DNA of 64,000 bases from NCBI GenBank assembly GCA_002331335.1, contig DCZO01000001.1:254902-318901 (forward strand). Reading direction: 5' to 3'. This DNA comes from Nitrospira sp. UBA2082. Lineage in GTDB: Bacteria; Nitrospirota; Nitrospiria; Nitrospirales; Nitrospiraceae. Every line of letters begins with the position of its first letter. The first letter of the stretch is position 1. Made by a program: the position numbers and the translations under genes. Under the pieces are notes generated by a model. The model was not told the origin of the DNA. It made no database searches and saw only the letters and a list, made by a program, of their open reading frames with translations. This document shows positions 36,323-44,253 of the stretch, one piece after another.

Positions 36323-37198
36323 ATGGTGACGCAGGTACTGTCCCGGGCTGACGCCGGACAGGTGACAACGACAGCGATATTGGCGGTCGCGGAGGTCTCG
36401 TTCCGTTACAGCCTGTCCCGGTCCGGCCGTCCTTGGACGATCGAGCGGGCCTCCTTCGACGTTGCCCCGGGTGAAGTGCTGGGAATCGTCGGGCCCAATG
36501 GATCAGGCAAGTCGTCGTTGCTCAAACTGTCGGCCGGGTTGTTGCGTCCTGAGTCCGGGATCATTCGTCTGGCAGGACAAGCCATCGGTGAGCTTTCCGC
36601 ACTCGCTATCGCCAGAACGTTGGCCTTTGTTCCGCAGGAACAGGCTCACGAGTTCCCATTTACGGTTGCGGAGACGGTGCTCATGGGGCGGTTTCCCCAT
36701 CGGCAGGCCGGGTGGTGGAGTATGGGGATGGAGGTTGAGCGCGAGGAGGATCTTGCCGCGGCGCATCGGGCCATGGTCGAGGCCGATGTGGTTGAGCTGG
36801 CTGATCGGCTGGTGTCCGATTTATCCGGGGGAGAACGGCAGCGCGTCATGATCGCGCGGGCGTTGGCGCAAGAGCCGCGCATCTTGTTGCTGGATGAACC
36901 GACGGCCTTTCTCGATCTCAGTCATCAGATTGAGATGTGCGCGTTGATTCAGCGTTTGGTGAATGAGCGGTCACGAACGGTCGTGCTGGTGTCGCATGAC
37001 TTAAACGTCGCGAGTTTGCTCTGCGATCGTTTGCTGATGGTGAAGGATGGAAGGATTTATGCGCATGGGACGCCGGCCGAGACGATCCGGCCGGATGTGT
37101 TGCGTGCGGTCTACGGGTGCGACGTGGTGGTCGATCCTCATCCGCAGACCGGCGCGCCACGGGTGACGTTGCCCGGCCATAGCGTGCTTGGTGGATGA
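36323..37198 (+). CDS. btuD: Cobalamin ABC transporter ATPase (BtuD)
   Basis: 291 residues. Walker A GPNGSGKSSLLK, Q-loop VPQEQAHEF, signature LSGGERQRVMIARAL, Walker B RILLLDEPTAFLD and the H-loop VLVSHDLN are all present. Powers uptake through BtuC on the cytoplasmic face. The ATG directly follows the btuC stop with no gap. The C-terminal segment (VLRAVYGCDVVVDPHPQTGAPRV) is as in FecE/BtuD-type proteins. Its end lies five bases before the next start. Confidence 0.95.
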   Translation: MVTQVLSRADAGQVTTTAILAVAEVSFRYSLSRSGRPWTIERASFDVAPGEVLGIVGPNGSGKSSLLKLSAGLLRPESGIIRLAGQAIGELSALAIARTLAFVPQEQAHEFPFTVAETVLMGRFPHRQAGWWSMGMEVEREEDLAAAHRAMVEADVVELADRLVSDLSGGERQRVMIARALAQEPRILLLDEPTAFLDLSHQIEMCALIQRLVNERSRTVVLVSHDLNVASLLCDRLLMVKDGRIYAHGTPAETIRPDVLRAVYGCDVVVDPHPQTGAPRVTLPGHSVLGG

Positions 37199-37202
37199 TG
37201 AT

Positions 37203-37973
37203 ATGAGAACGGGCAGAATGGCGTTGCTCCATCTTGAGACGGTTCCCGGAGCGATCGACCAGAACCGGTACGTGATTGTCGAAGCCATCAAGCACGCCGC
37301 CGGGAAAGGCGCTGAGTGGATTGTCACACCGGAGCTGGCGGTCTGTGGACTACAGTTCGCACACGTTGTCGGGTCGGATTGGATCCAGCCTCAACCCGAT
37401 CCGTGGATGCAACAGGTCTGCAAGCTGGTCAGGACTTTGAAACGAACCGTATTTCTCGCCTGTCCGGAGCGGGAGGGCAGGCGGTTCTATAACTCCGTGT
37501 TCGTCATCGGCCCGACGGGCGAGATTGTGGGGAAGCATCGCAAGATCAACGTGGTGAGCGATTCGTTGTCCTGGTCGAGCCCCGGGGACAGTATCGCTCC
37601 GATCGAGTGCGGTGGGATCAAGGTCGGCCTGCTCATCTGCAGTGATGTCTATACGTCGAATATCGCCCGAGCGCTTCAATTCGAAGGCGCGCAGATATTG
37701 ATGTCGCCGGCATCATGGGGACCAGGCATTCACGGTCCGAATGGGGAATGGGAGCAGCGGAGCCATGAAACAGGACTCCCATTGATCGTCTGCAACCGAA
37801 CGGGTTCAGAGAAGACACTCGACTTTCGAAAGGCGCCGAGTTTGGTCGTGAAGAACAATGACCGGCTGTTGTCTCATGCGTCGGATCGGCCGGCGGTCCT
37901 GACGTTTGACTGGGACTTCTCCAATATGGTACCAAGCGCAGCTCATTTTCAAGCCGACTACTTTCGAGGCTAG
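37203..37973 (+). CDS. Nitrilase-superfamily carbon-nitrogen hydrolase
   Basis: 256 residues. The Glu-Lys-Cys triad of the family is visible: E44 in TPELAVCG, K114 in GKHRKINVV and C146 in GLLICSDVY. These enzymes cleave or form amide bonds. ATG 37203 is chosen; an in-frame TTG at 37188 and ATG 37218 are alternatives. It starts right after btuD, so it should be transcribed from the B12-riboswitch promoter. A role in corrinoid side-chain amide chemistry is tempting but unproven; an omega-amidase or other general amidase is equally possible. A GC hairpin (37994-38011) follows. Confidence 0.85.
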   Translation: MRTGRMALLHLETVPGAIDQNRYVIVEAIKHAAGKGAEWIVTPELAVCGLQFAHVVGSDWIQPQPDPWMQQVCKLVRTLKRTVFLACPEREGRRFYNSVFVIGPTGEIVGKHRKINVVSDSLSWSSPGDSIAPIECGGIKVGLLICSDVYTSNIARALQFEGAQILMSPASWGPGIHGPNGEWEQRSHETGLPLIVCNRTGSEKTLDFRKAPSLVVKNNDRLLSHASDRPAVLTFDWDFSNMVPSAAHFQADYFRG

Positions 37974-37993
37974 CTCAGCGCATGAACGCCGGA

Positions 37994-38011
37994 GCACGGG
38001 AGTACCCGTGC
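37994..38011 (+). terminator. Hairpin at the end of the B12 uptake operon
   Basis: GCACGGG and CCCGTGC form a 7-bp stem with loop AGTA, 20 bases after the hydrolase stop. There is no immediate T-run, although CCCTTTTTCT lies 20 bases on. Confidence 0.4.
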
Positions 38012-38087
38012 GCGATAGGAAAAGCTGCATCCCTTTTTCTGTCGAATCCTGGTGGATGCCTACAGTGAGGAGGAAGAGATTTAGCGA

Positions 38088-38236
38088 GAGATAGGCCGTC
38101 AGTGCCGGGGAAGATGGTGCAACTCCATCACGGTGCCGCCACTGTAAGCGGGGAGTGACTCTGCCGTATGCCACTGTGCAGGTCGATGCATGGGAAGGCG
38201 CAGAGAAGCGATGATCCGCAAGTCAGGATACCCAAC
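38088..38236 (+). ncRNA. Cobalamin riboswitch 2 (upstream of btuB and the cob operon)
   Basis: Conserved core elements in order: GCCGGGGAAGATGGTGCAAC, ACGGTGCCGCCACTGTAAGC, the B12 box GCCACTG, GGGAAGGCGCAGAGAAGC and AAGTCAGGATACC. It occupies most of the 306-base gap 37974-38279. Confidence 0.93.
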
Positions 38237-38254
38237 GGACGGGAAACGTTCACA

Positions 38255-38274
38255 CCCTTCGAGTCAAAGGGAGG
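38255..38274 (+). promoter_or_regulatory. Riboswitch 2 expression platform masking the btuB ribosome site
   Basis: CCCTT (38255-38259) can pair with AAGGG (38267-38271), which covers part of the AAGGGAGG ribosome site five bases before the btuB ATG. No T-run follows, so control at translation is likely. Confidence 0.6.
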
Positions 38275-38279
38275 TTGTT

Positions 38280-40334
38280 ATGCATCGTGTGTATCGGTGT
38301 TTGCTATTTGTGTTTGCCGTCAGCGGCTGGGCCCTGTATCCGCAGTTCTCACATCCCTCCGCATTCGCTCAGGACATCGCCATGGCTGACAAATCGGATG
38401 TTGTCGAGACGCCCGACGTCGTCGTGAGCGCGACGAAAACTCCGTTGTCGCCCAAGCAAGTCACCAGCGCCGTCGAGGTCATTACCGGCGAAGAACTCGA
38501 ACAAAAGAAAATCAAAACCGTCATTGATGGGTTGCGCCTGTCGTCAGGCGTATTTGCCACTTCGAGCGGCGGACCGGGAACGGAAGCCACGGTGAAGATG
38601 CGAGGGGCCTTCGCGCGGCATACGCTGGTGATGATCGACGGCGTCATCGTCAACAGTCCCACGGACGGCGCCTACAACTTTGCCAATCTGACGGCTGAAA
38701 ATATCGACCGCATCGAAATCCTCCGAGGGGCTCAGAGCATGCTCTACGGGTCCGATGCCATCGGGGGAGTCATCAGTATCTACACCAAGAAGGGAACCGG
38801 GGCGCCTCGAGTGGGTGCGTTCATGGAGTACGGCTCGTTCGCCACGTTTCGTGAAGGTGGTCATCTTTCTGGAGCAAAGGGTCCGTTCGATTTTTCCGCT
38901 TCGGTGTCTCGTTGGGATACCAGCAACTTTTCCGCGATCAATTACCGCCGGGGGGCGTTTGAAGGAGACGGCTTCCACAATACGCAGGTTTCGGCAAAGG
39001 TGGGGGCGGCGGTTCCCAACGACGGCCGGGTGGAATTCAATATGCGCTGGTATGATTCGCGGACCAGCTTCGATGGATTCGCAGACAGCCAGGAGGCGGC
39101 AGATGTCTTCGGCGCTCGGTCGACAAGCCGCAATCTCATTCTCAACGGGACCTGGTTGCAACCCTTGACGACTTGGTGGACCACAAAACTGACGTTGTCC
39201 CAGGCCAACGAACGCTTGCGGAGTCACAGCGGAAATGCCGGGTTCAACTTGATCACACGACAGTTCATTTCGGCCAATCCCAATTCTTGCTTTCCCAATT
39301 TGGGCACCTGCTTTTCTCCATTTTCCAGTGATCTGGAAATCCTCAATCGGCGTGTGGAATGGCAGAACGACTTCCAGATCGGGAAGGTGCTGCTGGTGAC
39401 TGCCGGCTATCAACTGAGAAGGGAGGAAGGTGATTCGCCGGGATTTTACGGAACGGCGGAGCCGACCCGCACTATCTCGTCCAACGCCGGCTTTGCTCAG
39501 GCTCAGATCAATCTGTGGGATCGGCTGTTCTTGACGGCCGGGGGACGCCACGATAGTTACAACCGATTTGAAGACGCCACGACTTATCGGGTGACGGGAG
39601 GCTATCTCGTCAAGGAGACCGGCACGAAGTTTCGAGGGAGCTATGCCACAGGGTTCAAGGCCCCGACGTTGAATGATCTACATTTTCAAGGGTTCGGGAA
39701 TCCCAATCTCAAGCCGGAAAAAAGTCTCAGCATGGATCTCGGGGTGGAGCAGAGTCTCTTCAACGACCGACTCCAACTCAACGCCGGCTACTTTTGGAAT
39801 CGATTCCAGGATCTGATTCAGATAACATTTGATGGCTCGCAATGTCCGCCGTCGTCTCCGTTCGGATGTCCTATCAATGTCGCGGACGCCAAGACGCAGG
39901 GGTGGGAGTTCGGATTCAAAGCCGAGATCATCAAGGGGTTGGAGATCCGAGGCCAGTACACGTATACCTTGACGCGCGCATTCGATACCGCAGCGTTGCC
40001 GTTTCCGTTGGGGGGAGACAAACGCCTCCCTCGCTGGCCGGTTGATCAGGCGACGGTCAGCTTCACGTATCAACCGATCGATGCGCTCCGACTCAACGTC
40101 GATTACCGGTTCATTGGAGCCAGGAATAATAGATTGTCGAATCCGGCCAGCGAAAAGCTCGGCGTCTTTAATGTCGTCAATCTGTCCGCGTCCTATGATG
40201 TGACCAAAAACTGGCAAGCCTATGTTCGTGTGGACAATCTGTTCAATGAAAAATACGAAGAGATTTTTCCATTCGGCACGCCGATCCGTTCGATTTTTGG
40301 CGGCGTGAAGGCGAACTACGATCTGCCGTTGTAG
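38280..40334 (+). CDS. btuB: TonB-dependent cobalamin receptor (BtuB-like)
   Basis: 684 residues from ATG 38280, with GGGAGG upstream; the open frame back to 38190 runs through the riboswitch. Signal peptide cleaved near AFAQD. The TonB box DVVVSATKTP, plug (SAVEVITGEELEQKKIKTVIDGLRL, MRGAFARHTLVMIDGVIVNSP, IEILRGAQSMLYGSDAIGGVISIYTKKG) and a beta-barrel ending in GGVKANYDLPL match BtuB. Its riboswitch makes a corrinoid ligand very likely. It heads the long cob operon and complements BtuFCD encoded just upstream. Confidence 0.95.
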   Translation: MHRVYRCLLFVFAVSGWALYPQFSHPSAFAQDIAMADKSDVVETPDVVVSATKTPLSPKQVTSAVEVITGEELEQKKIKTVIDGLRLSSGVFATSSGGPGTEATVKMRGAFARHTLVMIDGVIVNSPTDGAYNFANLTAENIDRIEILRGAQSMLYGSDAIGGVISIYTKKGTGAPRVGAFMEYGSFATFREGGHLSGAKGPFDFSASVSRWDTSNFSAINYRRGAFEGDGFHNTQVSAKVGAAVPNDGRVEFNMRWYDSRTSFDGFADSQEAADVFGARSTSRNLILNGTWLQPLTTWWTTKLTLSQANERLRSHSGNAGFNLITRQFISANPNSCFPNLGTCFSPFSSDLEILNRRVEWQNDFQIGKVLLVTAGYQLRREEGDSPGFYGTAEPTRTISSNAGFAQAQINLWDRLFLTAGGRHDSYNRFEDATTYRVTGGYLVKETGTKFRGSYATGFKAPTLNDLHFQGFGNPNLKPEKSLSMDLGVEQSLFNDRLQLNAGYFWNRFQDLIQITFDGSQCPPSSPFGCPINVADAKTQGWEFGFKAEIIKGLEIRGQYTYTLTRAFDTAALPFPLGGDKRLPRWPVDQATVSFTYQPIDALRLNVDYRFIGARNNRLSNPASEKLGVFNVVNLSASYDVTKNWQAYVRVDNLFNEKYEEIFPFGTPIRSIFGGVKANYDLPL

Positions 40335-40362
40335 TCAGGTGTATGCCGGTGGAGAACAGGAC

Positions 40363-40578
40363 ATGAGAGGTCCGGTCCAGAAGATCTGTGAACAGTGCGG
40401 GCAGAGGTTCCAATGCCTCGGCTATCAATGTTGGTGCGGCCGGCTGGGGATCACAGAGACACAGATGGACTGGATTGCCGCACGATATAAGGATTGTCTG
40501 TGTCGGGCCTGTCTGGAAAACGTTGCAACAGGGAAGTCGGGACCACAGTCGCTGCTGCCGATTCAACCGACAAGCTGA
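40363..40578 (+). CDS. Cysteine-rich CWC family protein
   Basis: 71 residues from the ATG at 40363, with GGAG upstream. Cysteines are paired as CEQC, CLGYQCWC and CLCRAC, and the CWC triplet gives the family its name (PF14375). They probably bind zinc or another metal. The position between btuB and bluB, under the B12 riboswitch, suggests a cobalt- or corrinoid-linked role, but the family has no assigned function known to me. Its stop overlaps the possible upstream GTG start of bluB. Confidence 0.75.
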   Translation: MRGPVQKICEQCGQRFQCLGYQCWCGRLGITETQMDWIAARYKDCLCRACLENVATGKSGPQSLLPIQPTS

Positions 40579-40590
40579 GTGGATGGGACG

Positions 40591-41277
40591 ATGAAGAAGG
40601 CTGCCGGACAGTTTTCCCGGCGAGAACGGGACGCCGTCTATCGCGTGATGTTTGAGCGCCGCGATGTGCGTCGAAATTTCCTGCCGACGGCGATTTCTGA
40701 TGAGGTGATGATTCGTCTGCTGACGGCAGCGCATCATGCGGGGTCGGTCGGGTTCATGCAGCCGTGGGATTTTGTGGTCATCCGCGATCATGCCACCAAG
40801 GGTGCTGTGAAAGAGTTGTTTCTGCGGGCCAATGCCGAGGCTGCGACGCGTTATCGGGGCGAGCGGGCCGCTCTCTACCGGGGTCTCAAGCTGGAAGGGA
40901 TTGAGGAGGCCCCGATCAATATCGCGGTGACCTGCAGCCGCCAGCGGGGCGGCCCTCATGTGTTGGGCCGTTCTACCGTGCGGGATACAGATTTATATAG
41001 TACCTGCTGCGCCATCCAGAATCTCTGGCTGGCCGCCCGGGCGGAGGGTATCGGAGTGGGATGGGTCAGCATTCTTGACCACGGGGCGTTGAAACGAGTA
41101 CTCGGTGTGCCGAAGCCTGTCAAAGTGCTGGCCTATCTGTGTCTCGGGTATGTATCGGAGTTTGCGACACAGCCGGATTTAGAGCGTGCCGGGTGGCGCG
41201 AGCGGATTCCAGTGGATCAGCTCATTCACTACGAGTCGTGGGGCAATATCAGGGATCGGCACGAGGGGAGACCGTAA
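40591..41277 (+). CDS. bluB: 5,6-dimethylbenzimidazole synthase (BluB)
   Basis: 228 residues. It cannibalises reduced FMN with oxygen to make dimethylbenzimidazole, the lower ligand of B12. Seen: FERRDVRRNFLPTAISDEVMIRLLTAAHHAGSVGFMQPWDFVVI, EAPINIAVTC, RSTVRDTDLYSTCCAIQNLWLAARAEGIGVGWVSIL and VLAYLCLGYV, matching BluB within the nitroreductase fold. ATG 40591 is chosen; GTG 40579, directly after the CWC stop, is the alternative. Its stop overlaps the pduO ATG by one base. Presence of an O2-dependent enzyme points to an aerobe. Confidence 0.94.
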   Translation: MKKAAGQFSRRERDAVYRVMFERRDVRRNFLPTAISDEVMIRLLTAAHHAGSVGFMQPWDFVVIRDHATKGAVKELFLRANAEAATRYRGERAALYRGLKLEGIEEAPINIAVTCSRQRGGPHVLGRSTVRDTDLYSTCCAIQNLWLAARAEGIGVGWVSILDHGALKRVLGVPKPVKVLAYLCLGYVSEFATQPDLERAGWRERIPVDQLIHYESWGNIRDRHEGRP

Positions 41278-41873
41278 TGCGCATTACCAAGGTCTATACA
41301 AGAACAGGGGACGCGGGAAAAACTAGGTTGGCCGGCGGGCAACCGGTGTGGAAAGACAGTCTGCGGGTCGAAGCCTACGGCACCATCGATGAGCTGAATG
41401 CGTCAGTTGGTGTCGTTCGGGTGATGAACGCTGAATCGGCAGACCATCATGCCGAGGCGCAACAGTTGGAAGAGGAATTACGGTGGGTCCAAAATAAACT
41501 GTTCGACGTCGGCAGCATCCTGGCGACGTCGCCGGGGCAGACGTTTAAGAATATGCCGCAAGTGGCGGCGCCAGACGTGACGCGTTTGGAAAAGCTGATC
41601 GATCGCTGCCAAAAGGATCTCGCGCCTCTGAAAGAATTCATCCTGCCCGGCGGCGGCAAAGTGTCCGGGTTTCTTCATCAGGCCAGAACGGTCTGCCGCC
41701 GGGCCGAGCGGCTGTGCGTGGCGCTCTCGAAATCAGAACCGGTTGATCCGACGATCATCAAGTTCGTCAATCGACTGAGTGATACGTTGTTTGTCCTGGC
41801 TCGCTGGGTGGCCAAAACACAGGGTGAGCCGGAATTCTTATGGGAACGGAATGTCACCAAGAAAGTTGACTAA
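41277..41873 (+). CDS. pduO: Corrinoid adenosyltransferase, PduO type
   Basis: 198 residues. Adds the 5'-deoxyadenosyl group from ATP to cob(I)alamin or cob(I)inamide. Seen: ITKVYTRTGDAGKTRLAGG, the ATP loop, EAYGTIDELNASVGVVR, FILPGGGKVSGFLHQARTVCRRAER and a C-terminal FVNRLSDTLFVLARW. The start (TAATG) overlaps the bluB stop by one base. The C-terminal coding end overlaps the cobU start by 23 bases. All motif regions are intact. Confidence 0.95.
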   Translation: MRITKVYTRTGDAGKTRLAGGQPVWKDSLRVEAYGTIDELNASVGVVRVMNAESADHHAEAQQLEEELRWVQNKLFDVGSILATSPGQTFKNMPQVAAPDVTRLEKLIDRCQKDLAPLKEFILPGGGKVSGFLHQARTVCRRAERLCVALSKSEPVDPTIIKFVNRLSDTLFVLARWVAKTQGEPEFLWERNVTKKVD

Positions 41874-42411
41874 ACGTCAACCAGCCCGCCGAACTAAGGG
41901 GCGCATTATCCTGGTGCTGGGCGGGGCATCGTCTGGTAAAAGCGAGGCGGCTCTCCGGCTGGCCGGCGCATCCGGGCCCCGCGCGTTTGTCGCAACAGGA
42001 CAGGCGCTGGATGACGAGATGGCTGTGCGGATTGCGCGGCACCAGTCTGGACGCGCACAGGATTGGGATACGGTTGAAGAGCCGATCGACGTGGAGGCAT
42101 GGTTTGCCAAGCAGGGATCACAGTATCGGACGATTCTGTTCGACTGCGTGACGTTGTGGTTGAGCAATCTGGCCGGGATCGGTCTCGACGAGCGGACCAT
42201 TCTCGCGCGAACCGGCTCGGTTCTCCAGGCGATGCGCACGGCGGCTTCCAGGGTGGTCATCGTCAGCAATGAGTTGGGCCTCGGCCTGGTGCCGGCGGAG
42301 CCGCAGACACGCGCGTTTCGTGATGTAGCCGGACGGGTGAATCAGCAGATTGCCGCAGAGGCTGATGAAGTTCATTTCGTCGTCAGCGGGTTACCGCTTC
42401 GTTTGAAATAA
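41851..42411 (+). CDS. cobU: Adenosylcobinamide kinase / guanylyltransferase
   Basis: 186 residues from ATG 41851. Phosphorylates adenosylcobinamide and activates it with GTP. P-loop GGASSGKSEAAL at the N-terminus, the guanylylation-region histidine in VRIARHQSGR, DCVTLWLSN and SNELGLGLVPAEPQTRAFRDVAGRVNQ are present. The GGGAACGGA sequence before the start lies inside the end of pduO, so the two are coupled. Normal family length. Confidence 0.94.
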   Translation: MSPRKLTKRQPARRTKGRIILVLGGASSGKSEAALRLAGASGPRAFVATGQALDDEMAVRIARHQSGRAQDWDTVEEPIDVEAWFAKQGSQYRTILFDCVTLWLSNLAGIGLDERTILARTGSVLQAMRTAASRVVIVSNELGLGLVPAEPQTRAFRDVAGRVNQQIAAEADEVHFVVSGLPLRLK

Positions 42412-42424
42412 GGAGAGAGCCGTC

Positions 42425-43477
42425 ATGTCGATACAGGACACGTGCCGTCGAATCCAACCGCTCGATGCAAGTCTGCGGGAGACCGCACAGGCCCGGTTGG
42501 ACCGGCTGACCAAGCCGCTGGGCAGCCTGGGACGGTTGGAGGAATTGGCCTCGTCCTACGTCACGATGACCGGCCAGCTCAAACCGAACGTTCCGCACGG
42601 CATGGTGTTTACCTTTGCCGCCGACCACGGAGTGGCTGTGGAAGGGGTGAGCGCGTATCCACGTGAGGTGACTCCTCAGATGGTGCTGAACTTCTTGCGC
42701 GGCGGCGCCGGGGTGAACGTGCTGGCGCGGCATGCCGGCGTGGACGTGCGTGTGGTGGACATCGGCGTCGATCATGAGTTCGGGCCGGTGTCAGGTCTGC
42801 TCGACCGAAAGGTCATGAAGGGGACGCGCAATCTGTCGGTTGAACCGGCGATGACGCGCGCCCAAACAGAACGGGCCGTAACGGTCGGCATCGAGTTGGC
42901 GGAAGAAGCCATGCGGGATGGCGTCGGTCTGATCGGAACCGGCGAGATGGGGATCGGCAATACCACGCCGAGTGCGGCTGTCACGGCCGTGATGACCGGT
43001 CGTCCTGTCGCTGACGTGACCGGGCGAGGGACCGGTATCGATGAGGCCGGCCGCATGCACAAGGTTGCAGTGATTCAGGGGGCGCTCGATCTGCATTGTC
43101 CTGATCGGACTGAGCCGCTCGACGTCCTGGCGAAGGTCGGAGGGCTGGAAATCGGGGGGCTGACCGGGCTGATTCTCGGCGCGGCGGCCGCCCGGGTTCC
43201 CGTCGTCCTGGATGGGTTCATCGCCGGTGCGGCGGCGCTGATTGCCGTCGGGCTTCAGCCGCTATGCCGGGAGTATCTCATTGCCTCCCATCGGTCGGTC
43301 GAGCAGGGGCATCGCGTCATCTTGGACCATCTGGGTTTGAAGCCATTGTTGGATCTCGACCTGCGCCTTGGCGAAGGCACAGGGGCCTGCTTGGGAATGG
43401 ACCTCGTCTGCGCCGCGATCAAGATCTACACCGAGATGGCGACGTTCGGTGAAGCCGGAGTCTCGGAGAAAGTCTAG
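42425..43477 (+). CDS. cobT: Nicotinate-nucleotide-dimethylbenzimidazole phosphoribosyltransferase
   Basis: 350 residues. Makes alpha-ribazole phosphate from dimethylbenzimidazole, the product of BluB encoded upstream. Seen: LDRLTKPLGSLGRLEELA, FAADHGVAVEGVSAYPREVT, RGGAGVNVLAR, GEMGIGNTTPSAAVTAVM and, near the C-terminus, RLGEGTGACLG with the catalytic glutamate. AGGAGAG lies upstream of ATG 42425. Confidence 0.96.
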   Translation: MSIQDTCRRIQPLDASLRETAQARLDRLTKPLGSLGRLEELASSYVTMTGQLKPNVPHGMVFTFAADHGVAVEGVSAYPREVTPQMVLNFLRGGAGVNVLARHAGVDVRVVDIGVDHEFGPVSGLLDRKVMKGTRNLSVEPAMTRAQTERAVTVGIELAEEAMRDGVGLIGTGEMGIGNTTPSAAVTAVMTGRPVADVTGRGTGIDEAGRMHKVAVIQGALDLHCPDRTEPLDVLAKVGGLEIGGLTGLILGAAAARVPVVLDGFIAGAAALIAVGLQPLCREYLIASHRSVEQGHRVILDHLGLKPLLDLDLRLGEGTGACLGMDLVCAAIKIYTEMATFGEAGVSEKV

Positions 43478-43482
43478 TTCCT

Positions 43483-44253
43483 ATGGAGACCGTCGCGCGG
43501 CCGTTCATCTTCGCCTGGCATTTCCTGACGACCATTCCCTTGCCCTTGAGTCGGGCCTATCATGAGCCGACGGCGCCGGAACTGGCCGCGTCGATGGCCT
43601 GGTATCCGGTCGTCGGCATGCTGATCGGCGGTGGGTTGGTTGCGGCCGATTGGGCGTTGCGTCTCGTCTTTGATTCGGCCGTAGTGAATGCGCTGCTGAT
43701 CGTTCTTTTGGTCGTGCTCACGCGCGGGCTCCATCAGGATGGGTTGGCCGATACGCTGGACGGACTGGCCGGAGGTCACACGCCGTCGGAACGGCTGTCG
43801 ATCATGCGCGATCCGCGCATCGGCGCACTTGGCGCGACAGGGCTCTTTCTTTCGCTGATTCTCCGGTATGCGGGGTTGATGGCACTGCCGCATGACCTCA
43901 GAGTGCTGGCTCTGTTCTGCATGCCGGCGGTGGGACGCTGGACAATGGTGATGCTGGCCTGGATTGCCCCCTATGCCAGAGCGGAAGGAGGGTTGGCGGC
44001 GCCGTTCCTCACGCATTTGTCTTGGCGGCACGTGGCTGTGTCCACTCTCGTCTTGGGGGTCGGACTGACGGGAGGTCTCGGATCGGTCGGCGCCGTTTTG
44101 ATTCTGCTGACAGGAACAGTGGTCGTACTTGTGAGTTGGGGAACCTGCCGCCGTTGGTTCGGCGGCATCACCGGGGATACCCTGGGAGCGACCAATGAAG
44201 TGATTGAAATTCTCTTTCTGCTGTGTGTTCCTCTCTTGCTCCGGTTGTCATGA
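43483..44253 (+). CDS. cobS: Adenosylcobinamide-GDP ribazoletransferase (cobalamin synthase)
   Basis: 256-residue membrane enzyme that joins adenosylcobinamide-GDP to alpha-ribazole (phosphate). Seen: FLTTIPLPLSR, AASMAWYPVVGMLIGGG, RGLHQDGLADTLDGLAGG with the conserved DGxADxxDG-type acidic motif, RDPRIGALGATGLFL and GGITGDTLGATNEVIEI. About six membrane segments. It begins five bases after cobT and its stop overlaps the cbiB ATG (ATGA). Confidence 0.95.
   Translation: METVARPFIFAWHFLTTIPLPLSRAYHEPTAPELAASMAWYPVVGMLIGGGLVAADWALRLVFDSAVVNALLIVLLVVLTRGLHQDGLADTLDGLAGGHTPSERLSIMRDPRIGALGATGLFLSLILRYAGLMALPHDLRVLALFCMPAVGRWTMVMLAWIAPYARAEGGLAAPFLTHLSWRHVAVSTLVLGVGLTGGLGSVGAVLILLTGTVVVLVSWGTCRRWFGGITGDTLGATNEVIEILFLLCVPLLLRLS

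Noticed and set aside
35266..36351. Second plus-strand frame of 361 codons across btuC
   Set aside because: Gly/Arg/Ala-rich out-of-frame reading of a clear FecCD permease.
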